A DNA stretch of 64,000 nucleotides from positions 372,001 through 436,000 of the forward strand of contig JABWDB010000069.1 in NCBI GenBank assembly GCA_019614645.1, given 5' to 3'. Every line of letters begins with the position of its first letter. Within the stretch, counting starts at the first letter, position 1. Under the pieces are notes generated by a model, which worked only from the letters and a program-made list of their open reading frames with translations, ran no database searches and was not told where the DNA came from. Positions 39,568 to 49,443 of the stretch are shown in pieces. The DNA comes from Stratiolaelaps scimitus. Its lineage: Eukaryota; Arthropoda; Arachnida; Mesostigmata; Laelapidae. Made by a program: the position numbers and the translations under genes.

Positions 39568-40036
39568 TATACATTACTTCATTTCATAGATTTTTTCGAA
39601 TCGCTTCTTCGAAGTGAGCTTATTAAGAGAAATACGAGAGAAGAGAATATTGGCTATGCATTGATCAGTAAGCATTTCAATCTCAACTAAACTATTCGAA
39701 GTTTGCGAAGCAAATTAGTCCGGAGCTAATGCTTAGTTTGTGACGCATAGAGATTCACCTGTTCAATGTAGGTTGTCATTTCTTTATGAAGGACTGGAAG
39801 CTTGGTTCGTTACCTGATTCCCATATGAGTATTCGTAGCGGACGCCTGAACCTGTGAATACATGCTCGGGTCTGATATCGAAGAAAAATTATAATAGAAT
39901 ACATATAATGGATAGGTAGGTCTGGAATGACCCTTAATCAAACAATGTTTCCACCAAATTATCGCTCTAGTTAGACCTATTAAGATTAGTGCAGCTTACC
40001 TCTGTCTCCGTTTCATATGAGCCTAAGGATTTCGGG

Positions 40037-40104
40037 CTGACTCTCAGCCAACATTTAACGTCCACGGTACCGCTTTTTAGCATTGCTTCGTAAGACGGAC
40101 CCCT
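40037..40104 (-). mobile_element. dispersed repeat body (family B, copy 2, no tRNA head)
   Basis: This 68-bp segment matches 36573-36642 along its whole length (for example acatttaacgtccacggtac and taagacggacccct). Sequence beyond the shared body differs on both sides, so this copy lacks the tRNA-like head. It is either a 5'-truncated SINE or the 3' end of the LINE from which the SINE body came. Confidence 0.6.
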
Positions 40105-43100
40105 AAATGCCTTATGCCTTATGAGCCTAGCACTACCTAAAGGTGCAGAACGATGTTGTCGTGTAGTATAAATATATACAAAGATTATTATCAATTTCCT
40201 TTCGACTACCGTTCTATCAATTCCCAATAGGACAGAGACACAGACCGGACTGGAGCCCTCTAGTTTTCAACAGATTCATCCCGTTATATTCGGTCTTTAC
40301 AGAGTTCAGTGTTTCTGTTTTGGCTGTATGTAGTCGTCGTAGCGTACCATTGCAAATGATCGTGCATAGTTGTTCGTTGTAGCCTTGCTAGTTCGGGCAA
40401 GAGACACTCGACCTCATTTTGCCACCGGAACTAGTACAGCCTTAGTTCGGCATGGTGCTTCGTCGTATTTGAGCGAGCAAGCGAACGAACAAACGAAGTC
40501 GAAGCATCCTCTGCTCTTCGTCAGTGCCACTGAAATAGCGATAGCGCCAACGTGGCGTGAAGATCTCTTCCGGACCGTTACGACAGCCGTCCAACAACAT
40601 TACAGTTCTGCCAGTCATTTACACTCTTGCTGGGCGGAACATGTACCTGTGCGATCGCCAGAATCCGACTCTGCAGAGGCATTTCTGTAACGACTCCCTA
40701 TGGGAGCAGAGAGTACGAGGGCTCGAACTTGACCCAGACGGCCAACCGTCTGTGGCGGACGGCAAAACTAGGGCATTCTGCGTTTGCTCGACGGTTGCTT
40801 CCGCTAGTGTTTCTAGTCTCTCTATGGCGCGGACTCACTATATGATATTGGTGCTTCTAGAGAAGAAGTTGTTCGAAACGAAATCCCTCCGAGTCGTTAC
40901 AGCTTGCGTGAAGGCAGTGGCTCTTTGTGCTAGGCCAAGCATAAAGTGCATGTGGATGGTGGATGACACTTTTCACAATTTCGTCACCACCGGTGCACCC
41001 CCCAACTCGGCACGGGAGCATTGCACTTTTTCTTCATGACTCGCACAGATCACGTTGAAATGTCAACGTACACTTGAAGTTGACAACACCTTCTACGAGT
41101 ACATGATGTTCACTTACAAGCTGTATATGCGTAGAATAGTGTTCTAGTACTAACATGACGTGCGAGAATAGTAGGATATATAGGACGGCGAAGGATCGCG
41201 ATTGGTTGAGCTGCGGTCCCGCGAAGGCGGATTAACGACAACAGCTAAACATTGGCCGCGAGGCAACTGTCCTGGACGAGGGGTCTCCTTCGCGACTCGA
41301 AAGCCTGCAAGGTGAAAGAGAGCAGGACAGAGAGGGAGTATGCAATGAATACTAATTGCGAGTCGTCGCCTCAGGCTAGGCTTGGATAGCTGTCCGGCCT
41401 AGGGAACGCGAATGGTTGTAGACGGGACAATGCTGTTGCTGGCTATGCCTAATCTGTCCGGTTCATTTAAAAAGTTTTTATAACAACCTTCCGAAAGAAC
41501 ACTAGTAACATAGTAACGTTGTTGTGGATATAGCCGTCTATTGACATGTAAATATAATGCTTATCAATGTCTCGTTTTGTAACGAAATTGAGACATATTC
41601 ATTAGAACGCGATGCCCACTACTACTAACTTATGGGTTCAACTAATTCCTTTGTAAATACGCTGCCCTGAGTAGTGCCGCAAGTGCTACAATACTTGCAC
41701 TCACGTGCGGTTTAATGCACAATTCATACGTTCTGCTCTATGAACATTGTTATCCACTGTGAATCAATTTATCTATGGATCTACACTACGATCGTCACCA
41801 TATATACACACAAGTATGCCTCAGTGATATCACTACAATAAAAACAGATAAAGAGCACTATCCTGTGTCAAACCTAAACAACGAACAGCTGGATCACAAA
41901 ATAGAAGACGCCACGGTAGAAGCCCAACACCTTATATGTGTACAGGGTTGCAACCTGTTCTCGAAGTTATTAAAAAACTAGCCCCTGTCCAGCTATTGGA
42001 AAGTTTCGCAGACCCTTTTTATATGATGGGTACGACACCAGCCGACAGCCTGAATTGTCGGTGGACAATTCTGAAAGCTAAGACGTACTTCGTTCCCCAT
42101 ACCCCACGTGCGTATTGACAGTCTTCGCCGGAGACGTTAATGGTGCGTCGGTGTTTGGGACGCGTCGAGACCCAACCGATGTCTAGCGATTTCTTCCTGG
42201 TGGTCGAAGCTGTCGCAAACCCTTCTCACGTTCGAAAGTTTAACTTCGACACTCTGTGCACGTCTGGCGAACCGAAGACTTCAGCGGCCGTTGAATGGGA
42301 ATAGGATCGGTGCGTCGGTGGCTCAGCCTGCTGCACAGGCCACGCGTTGTTGCTGCTACGGCGGTTGTCGGCGTTCGCGCCCGAGCGTCTCGTCCATCAG
42401 CGCTCCAAAGGCAAATTTGAATTTGTCGCCGTACCGAACTGTCGTCACCCACCACCCCCTATAACCCCCACTCGCGCTGCTCCATAGTCCCCCGCACCCC
42501 TGCAACGTCTTCTGGTCATACGCTAGCAGGGACATGCATCCTCCTACCTCTATTTCTTCAATCTCCTTCGACACCAACGCCTTGTGTAACCATAGCTGCA
42601 TCGTATGCGCTCTTGCGTTCCCGGCGATTCGTCACGACAGGCCCCACATCGGAGCAAAATTCGAATTCAAAACAGTGCGTAAGCAGAGGGCCACGCAAGG
42701 AACGCTGGCGAATAGAACGCTGAGGTGGAACCACGGTGGACCTTGTGGGTGTCTCTTATGATATCGGCCAACACCGAACGACGCCAACAACAGAGCAACT
42801 AGGCGATATAGTAGCGCCCACCAAACTATAGCAAGGCGTTCGTCCTGGGCCCTTCAACCACTTCCCATCCCGGCTATCTTTCTTTTCCTCTATTCGCTCG
42901 CATTCGTTCGTGATTCGAGCAAATCGTGAACAGCCACAACTGCTGCTGACAAGCAAAGATCCATGCTGCCGTAGGGTTTGTGGCCAGCTGATCGACGGCC
43001 GCATGTCAACATATGTTTTGCTGGTGGCACAGGCGAACACCCGAAGAGTCGGTGAATCTCACCTGTGGTGGTCACCGGTGACCGAATGCAATCTTACTGT

Positions 43101-43863
43101 GAAGACGACGACGATGGCGATATTCCGGCTCTGTATATAGCCATCATTCTTATTATTATCATCAGCAGCATCATCATCACCGTCATTCTGTTTGAAGTTT
43201 ACCGCCGCAAGCGCACGGTAAAATTGCGCCAACGAATAAAAGGGGTGGTTGCCTGCCGACCATCGGCTGCATCGTATGAGGATAGCTTGAACATATGCAG
43301 ATGTATTATTATTATACATGCCTCGAACGCACACGAGAGTCAACATCGAATCAAGTCAGAGTGATGACCAGTCACAGGCTGACTGACTCCGAAATAGCGC
43401 GATGCGGAACGAAGAGAAAAAAAATAGATTCTATAATTTTCTGGCTTAAACATCCCCTGCGGCGTCGGCCCCTTTTCGTTTTGTCTCTGCTGAGAGGGAG
43501 TGAATGATTTCGATGTCGGGGACATAAAAAGGGCTCCGCTTTAAATTGAATGTCCATTTTCAGAGATGCAGATTTGTACAACTTCTATTCGAACATAAAT
43601 AGATGCGTTATTTTCGACGATGAACGAGACGAACGAAGAATGCTGAAATTCTAAAAATATCGAGTAGGGACAACGTCAGCGTACAGCGTGGGAATTACAC
43701 CGGACACCTGACGTACATTTATAGTGAGCCATGAAAATGGCCAGAATGAAATATCGGGAAAGACGCTAGAACGTTTTGCTCCTGCCTCGGCATTTGCGAA
43801 CTGAAGCTATTGTCCTGGGTCTGCTGGGTTATATGCCGAGTCCAGGATATACCAGTCAGCTAT

Positions 43864-43884
43864 TATATATATATATATATATAT
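43864..43884. repeat. (TA)n microsatellite
   Basis: About ten TA units. Confidence 0.88.
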
Positions 43885-45329
43885 ACTGAGAATAAACATA
43901 TCTGCCGAATCGGCAAATATTTCGTTTGGCGAGATCTTCCTGTGCATATTAATCTAAATCTATTTCTAAAGTACAAATACAGATAACATTACGTCGTCTA
44001 AATCTCTGAGTTGGCGTTTGTTTTTGTGACGAGTGTAACTGATTGTTCAGCTAATGCAACACTCCATTTCTCAATGCGAAATAAGGCAGCACTTAAGGGA
44101 CTGTCGATGCGAGCTTCTCCACGGTAGGTTGACGGCTGACACGGAAGTATCTTCTATATCGACTTGTCCACAAGGCTATTCCGATCCTAGACGAAATCCG
44201 TACTAGGCTTGCAGAAAGGCATGTTTGTTAAAGTAGCAGCTTGCTTTATCAAGGCTTGTCGATAATGATATTTATTCAATACGAACACTCGCGCACTGTA
44301 ACAGCGAGAGCCGATAGCAAAGCACTTAGTGAGGGCCTGAGTAACCGAAGCAGGTGCAAACAGGCCAAGTCAACAAACAATTCGACGAATCAAAAATTAA
44401 AAATCTACACATGACGATGATTTATTTGCACCGAATTTCTAAATAAAATAATCACGTTACGAATCGAGTTGTTTACCGTCAACTAGGTTACCGCTAGTTT
44501 CCTTGAGATCTGAACATCAAATTCAAATTAATACTAACAGTAATCATCTGTATTATTTTATTAAACCGGGCTAAAGACTATGTCCTATAACTTGAGCAAA
44601 ACATCGTCACTTCAACAAGCCTCAGCCACCCACCCACCCAGCCCCCCATCCACCGGCCGGCCGGCCGGCGTACGCCAGTCGTCAGAGAGTCGTCTGATCC
44701 GGAAAAGCGAGAGCGTGCGCTGCGTTTTAACAGTCGGAGCAGTCGGCCTGTTCCCCGTTCGTATGCCTCTTTTCGTTCACTTGCAAATATGCAAATCTTC
44801 GTCTCGTCATAACTTATTCCACTTCTTTGAAGTTTCGAGTTTGCACTAACCTCTTCTATCTGCTGCGTTCCAACGACGCCAGATCGCCCGTAACGCTTGG
44901 GTCCGACGTCACCGGTTCGTTGTTACTCGCGTTCGCTGCTTCTCAAAGTAACATTTGAGCGAGAGTACAAATGCAAATAGTGCACAATCGGGAGCTATAA
45001 TCTTTGCGTTTCAATGCACAAAACAGAGTTAGTGTCGCGCGGGAGTCTACAGTTCGAGATACGATTGCAACCGGCCTCGTATGTATCTGCCCATTCATAC
45101 AGGTTTCCATTCACTGGTTGAGCCATAAAATAGAATATAAACGAAAGTTGTGCATTTTGAGCTGAAGATAGTAGTTCTGTTCACTGCGTAGACTATCGGC
45201 TACTTGGCGGAATAATTGTGTAAGTTAATAGAAAAAAGAGTATGTCAGTTCTCTACGCGTCTGATTGTCTCCAGAATTGGCAACGCATATGTTGTTGTAT
45301 GCGAGATGATGTGAAGTTACATATACACA

Positions 45330-45351
45330 CATATATATATATATATATATA
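45330..45351. repeat. (AT)n microsatellite
   Basis: About eleven AT units after acacac. Confidence 0.88.
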
Positions 45352-47107
45352 ACCTAATTTTTTGTACTAATGTGTAAAAGTGGAGTTTCATGAAGCATTA
45401 TGCTAAACATGCGATTTTCTGGTCTCTTTAGCCTCCGCTTATTTATTCTAGTACGGCTGATAACTCATACAAATATAAGAGTGTAGAGAGATACTTTCAA
45501 TATTGATTAATCGCCGAGCAGGTCTCATTTCACCTCAGGTGCTCTTCACCCAAACTAGCGTATGGTAACAGTGCAATCACCATATGTCAACCTAGACACA
45601 TGGTTATATAAAGTGATAGAAATGTCACCATTTCCCAGAGTCTTGAAACTTGGTCACGGTGTCGCGTTGAAATTCTGTGTACGATGGTATATCTTGCGAC
45701 TGTAAGCTGTACATTCGGGTATAAAATAAATTCATTATCATTGTCATTCATCGAGCGTTGATATGATTTTATTGCTACGTTTCAACAGGCAATCACAATA
45801 TCACTAGCTGACATGGGTGTTCCGACCGCTTCAACGATGTCGAGCGCGTTGCTGCAACAATGGGGGCCCTGTGTTTGTTTTCTTTACCAGAGATCTTCAT
45901 TCTTTCTTTCTTGTGCATAGAGAGGGCAGACTAAGATGGCGTCACCAGTGTGCCACATTATATTTTCTATAATGGAATAACTCACTATTCACTGCTGCAA
46001 TTATTAATTATTATCATTATATATGTCACATGATGAACGTCCGCGATTGAGTCCCGTTGCACACAACCGTACGTACAACCGTGCCGTGATTTTTGGCCTC
46101 TGCCCGACGCGAGTTATCAGTTATCTGTTTGGTATCGTGGGGCCGTCCTTTCCGGAATTGGACACGAATCAGGACTCGTCTATTTCTCTGTGCCCTACCC
46201 ATTTAACGTTCTGCTTGTGCTCACGCTGCAACTTGTCCATTGCCTAATTCGTTGTCGACTAGCAACGAGCGAAGCGCACCTCGAAAACGTGTGTGGCCTT
46301 TCGTAGAACCTTGCAGGACTCTTGCTCAGGACCGTTGCAGGGTGCACGCCGCAAAAGGTCCCAAACAGTAGTATAGAAGCTGCTATTGCGTGAGAGGGAG
46401 AGCGAGCACGCGAGCGAGACAGAGAGAGCGAGAAGACTGTTGGCTACCCAATCCACAGTGGTGGTAGGCCACAGGCCATCGGGCTTCTGCTACAGCCGCC
46501 ACCGGGACTTGCCGAGGCAGGCAACAACGGCTGGCAACTCGAACAGCCACGGGCCGGCTGACCGTCCCCGGGGCGGTGCCAAACGATAGCGAGCCTTAGG
46601 AGCGAGCAGTTGTATCGGCCGACCACTTCCATTATCGACTTTATAGCCGTCTACCCAGACTCGGGTAGGCCGTAACGGCTGGCGAACGGCAGAGCGAAAG
46701 CACATTACTCCCTTTCCTGGTGGTGGTGCTGGTGGTGTGGCAGATCCCTGGCCTCTAACTGTGTAACTACGCACGGGTGTACTGCTGCGTTCCTCCGCTG
46801 TTTTTTTTCTTTTTGTTGGAGTATCGAACCACTCCACTTCAGCACATTTACTCACTCCATTTCCCTGTTTTCCTCGCTATCGTTCTTTCGTTGCTTACTC
46901 ATTTCTTGTTGAAAACATTGCCTCCTTGAGATGGACCTGTCCGAAGCGTTGACGTCGAGAACTCAAGGTATCTACCTCTACCACGGATGCAGCGGAGACG
47001 ACAACACAGGAGGGAGCAATGCCGCCAAAAGTTCGATGGTGACATCAATAATAGCATCACGACGATGGTATTAATATTAGATTTGGTTCGTACTGTTAAG
47101 CTCAGGC

Positions 47108-47118
47108 AACAGGTTAGA
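47108..47118 (+). repeat. left target-site duplication of the retroposed insert
   Basis: aacaggttaga occurs here and again at 47200-47210, immediately after a 15-A run. An exact 11-bp direct repeat flanking a poly(A)-tailed segment is the signature of target-primed reverse transcription. Confidence 0.85.
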
Positions 47119-47199
47119 AGTAATCATGTACATGTTCCGTAATTTTGTCTTAATAAACTTGCCACCCACAAGGTCGTGGGTGGTCCAAAAAAAAAAAAA
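47119..47199 (+). mobile_element. short retroposed insert with poly(A) tail and stem-loop
   Basis: 68 bp of unique sequence plus a poly(A) run, flanked by perfect 11-bp direct repeats. It carries an AATAAA signal (47151-47156) about 30 bp before the poly(A). Just ahead of the A run is a perfect 8-bp stem, ccacccac/gtgggtgg, around a 6-nt loop. It is most simply a severely 5'-truncated LINE tail, or a small polyadenylated transcript retroposed in trans. The source is not in this window. The poly(A) tail differs from the (TTTACC)-like tails of the SINE family, so a second LINE lineage with poly(A) specificity is implied. Confidence 0.8.
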
Positions 47200-47210
47200 A
47201 ACAGGTTAGA
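47200..47210 (+). repeat. right target-site duplication of the retroposed insert
   Basis: Second copy of aacaggttaga, its first two A residues merging with the poly(A) tail. Confidence 0.85.
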
Positions 47211-47886
47211 TAGCGGAAACAAAATATAAAACAAATCTCTGTGTCCGTTAAAAACATTAGCTGTAAATAGTTATTTGTCTGATAATTTGTGCTAGTCTAG
47301 TTCTCACTGAACGCGAGTTTTGCTGCTGGAGTGTGTGCCACATTGCTCTATTGTTAATAGTAGAGAGTGTCGGTACCTTTACAGGAGAAGGTTGTACCTT
47401 GGTACAGGAGAAGGTTGTACCTTCGAACGGTGTGGACCACGGCAATGTTGCTCCGGTGAAAATCTGGCAGTTAGACTGTTTTACGTGCTTAAATCTGAAC
47501 TTCGTGGTGCACTACTGGATCTCAACCCTGTGGTGCACATTCGTGGCTACGTTCTTGCGATAAAACCTATCTCCGTGAATCTGAAAACCTCCCGAAAGTT
47601 TGTGAAGTTGGGTCGGCTACCCTCGCGGACCTGCTTCGACACGCTGTGAGAGGGGCATCTGTCTAGACGGTGGGCCCTTCATCAACAGGCGCAGCGAACC
47701 TTCTCTTGTTTGCTCGCTGTTAGGTGAAGGATACAGTGTGGTAGTGGATACAGGCGAGGTAACCCATCGACGGTGTTTGCTGACACACCACTGAGTAAGG
47801 ATACTCTGGTCAGCTGTGGTGGTATTCTTCAGCTGGGATTGTCCAGCGGCTGATCAGTGGCGGGCTCTTCTGATTGTCGCATCCCT
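47211..47886 (+). other. presumed LINE 5' UTR and left flank
   Basis: No convincing gene lies between the retroposed insert and ORF1. The part nearest ORF1 is probably 5' UTR. An in-frame TGA at 47851-47853 closes the ORF1 frame upstream, so the protein cannot extend further left. Confidence 0.5.
47380..47423 (+). repeat. two-copy direct repeat in the presumed LINE 5' UTR
   Basis: A 21-bp unit containing acaggagaaggttgtacctt occurs at 47380-47400 and 47403-47423, period 23. Short 5' repeats of this type can occur in LINE promoters, but a regulatory role is only inference. Confidence 0.8.
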
Positions 47887-49443
47887 ATGGGGAGGGTAAG
47901 AGCGCCGACATCAATGGTGACGAGAAGTGTGGGTGTTCAGAAAAGCTCGAAGGAGATAGCGAAGGAGAGAGCAGCTGCAGCATCGGGCCGGAAGAAGTTG
48001 GCGATTGAGGCATCTGTTGCACGGAGCGTGGTGACAGCAGGAGAGAAATCGGCTGATACGGTCATGGAACTCACGGTCGAGCCCAATTGCGAGGGTGTTG
48101 AGCCGGTAGACTCTCAAATGAGTGACCCGGTCTCTACCCCGGAATGGAGACAGGTGCTTCGTCGTGATACAGCAAGGAGGATTGATAAAGTGAAAGCTCA
48201 AATTAAGGCGATTAGAACTGATGAGAATAACATGGCAAGTGTATTTCGTGTTACAATCTCACAAAAAGTAGAAAAAAAGTTGGCGGATGGCTCGAAATCT
48301 GTCACCTGTGAACCTTTTGAAGGTAGCCTTCTGGCCCTTTGTGGTGAGGTGTACAGATTGTTCCCGAAAACTAAACCGCAATCGAGACAAGGTGTCATTT
48401 TCGTTCGGGTAGACACCGTTGGTGAAGCCAAGGCTATAACGGAGCTTTCCACTTTACTGAACGTTCCAGTAATAGCTAAGTGCCGTGAGTTAGAGCTCAA
48501 CTGGGCGAGGATCACTCAGGTAGACAAGGGCTTTACGGAGAATGAAATTCTAGATGCTCTGTCAGCGGATGGGGTCGTGGCGGTGAAGCGAGAGATAATG
48601 AGGAGATCCAGGGAGGGTCAACTACGTTCGTTCCCCACAGACAGAGTTCTTCTGCAGTTTTCAAGAATCCCGCCCCCGGAAGTACGTTTAGCATACATGT
48701 CTCATAAGGTTGTTATGTATGCTGGTAATCCAGTAACGTGCTTTAAGTGCCAGAGATTAGGACACATCGCCGCTGACTGCCAGAACGAAGTAGTCTGCAG
48801 AAACTGCGGAAGACCAGGGCACCTAGCTTTAGCATGTAAAAACAGCCCTAAGTGTGTCAATTGTAAAGGAGCGCACGCTGCTACATCCTCTACTTGTCCG
48901 CTGTGGGTCTGTGAACTGGAAAAACGCAAAGCGTTCATGGAAAGGCGTCTAGTACTGCAGATAAGGGACCAACTACCTGAGGCCAGCACGGTTGAGGTAG
49001 TGTGTTCGCAACCTTCTGCGGTTCCATCGTCGAGTACCACACCTTCTACACAACCAAGCGTAGATGTTCCAAATGGAGGAGAGTTGGGCGAATCTACGAA
49101 GCGGTCGTATGCAGCGGTAGCTAGGGCGCTAGTGGTGGGCTCATCTGGTGAGACTGCAATTAAAGTAAACCTGCCACAGACGAAAGAAATCCCGTGTACG
49201 AAAGCAACAGTTAAGGCGAAGATCAAGAAGTCGGTAGTTCGTCGCAAGTCGCTTCGGAAGAACAGTGCCCCAGGAAGAAAGATGCTTTCCGCATTGCAGC
49301 CCGTTGTAAAAATTCTTAAAGCGATATCTCCGCTAGCGGCAAAGAACCTAATGGGGCTCCTGGATACTCTTGGTCCGCTGATATCAATCATATCCTCTCT
49401 TGGGTTGGGTGGTGGTAAAAAACCAGTGCTAGCTAAGTTATGA
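47887..49443 (+). CDS. LINE ORF1, gag-like nucleic-acid-binding protein
   Basis: A 518-residue protein if read from the first ATG at 47887; an in-frame GTG at 47857 precedes it but is not a normal eukaryotic start. The N-terminal part is basic and serine/alanine-rich. The middle (about residues 90-270) is an RNA-binding-like gag region that I place only by position. Three zinc knuckles follow: CX2CX4HX4C at 285-298, CX2CX4HX4C at 304-317, and CX2CX3HX6C at 323-337. The third, with its altered spacing, is typical of I, R1 and Jockey-type ORF1 proteins. The C-terminus is lysine-rich, then hydrophobic. ORF1 proteins coat the element RNA and form the ribonucleoprotein used for retrotransposition. 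The frame is intact, and its stop overlaps the ORF2 start. Confidence 0.9.
   Translation: MGRVRAPTSMVTRSVGVQKSSKEIAKERAAAASGRKKLAIEASVARSVVTAGEKSADTVMELTVEPNCEGVEPVDSQMSDPVSTPEWRQVLRRDTARRIDKVKAQIKAIRTDENNMASVFRVTISQKVEKKLADGSKSVTCEPFEGSLLALCGEVYRLFPKTKPQSRQGVIFVRVDTVGEAKAITELSTLLNVPVIAKCRELELNWARITQVDKGFTENEILDALSADGVVAVKREIMRRSREGQLRSFPTDRVLLQFSRIPPPEVRLAYMSHKVVMYAGNPVTCFKCQRLGHIAADCQNEVVCRNCGRPGHLALACKNSPKCVNCKGAHAATSSTCPLWVCELEKRKAFMERRLVLQIRDQLPEASTVEVVCSQPSAVPSSSTTPSTQPSVDVPNGGELGESTKRSYAAVARALVVGSSGETAIKVNLPQTKEIPCTKATVKAKIKKSVVRRKSLRKNSAPGRKMLSALQPVVKILKAISPLAAKNLMGLLDTLGPLISIISSLGLGGGKKPVLAKL

Larger units (their letters stand above)
40105..47107. other. non-coding stretch with microsatellites and GC-rich patches
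   Basis: No recognised gene. It holds (AT)n at 43864-43884 and 45330-45351, a CCGG tandem run at about 44655-44670, and GC-rich patches at 42240-42480 and 46450-46700. A 160-codon plus frame at 40557-41039 starts at ATG but shows no domain. A frame at 43065-43364 looks like a membrane helix only because it crosses ATT/ATC repeats. Confidence 0.4.

Noticed and set aside
42054..42071. 7-bp inverted repeat aattgtc/gacaatt
   Set aside because: Too short to be notable in 64 kb; expected by chance.
43065..43364. frame resembling a single-pass membrane protein
   Set aside because: The hydrophobic run is the translation of ATT/ATC simple repeats, and the opposite strand gives an Asp/Asn-rich frame of similar length.
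47857..47886. GTG-initiated extension of LINE ORF1
   Set aside because: GTG is not a normal start in eukaryotes; the first ATG in frame is at 47887.
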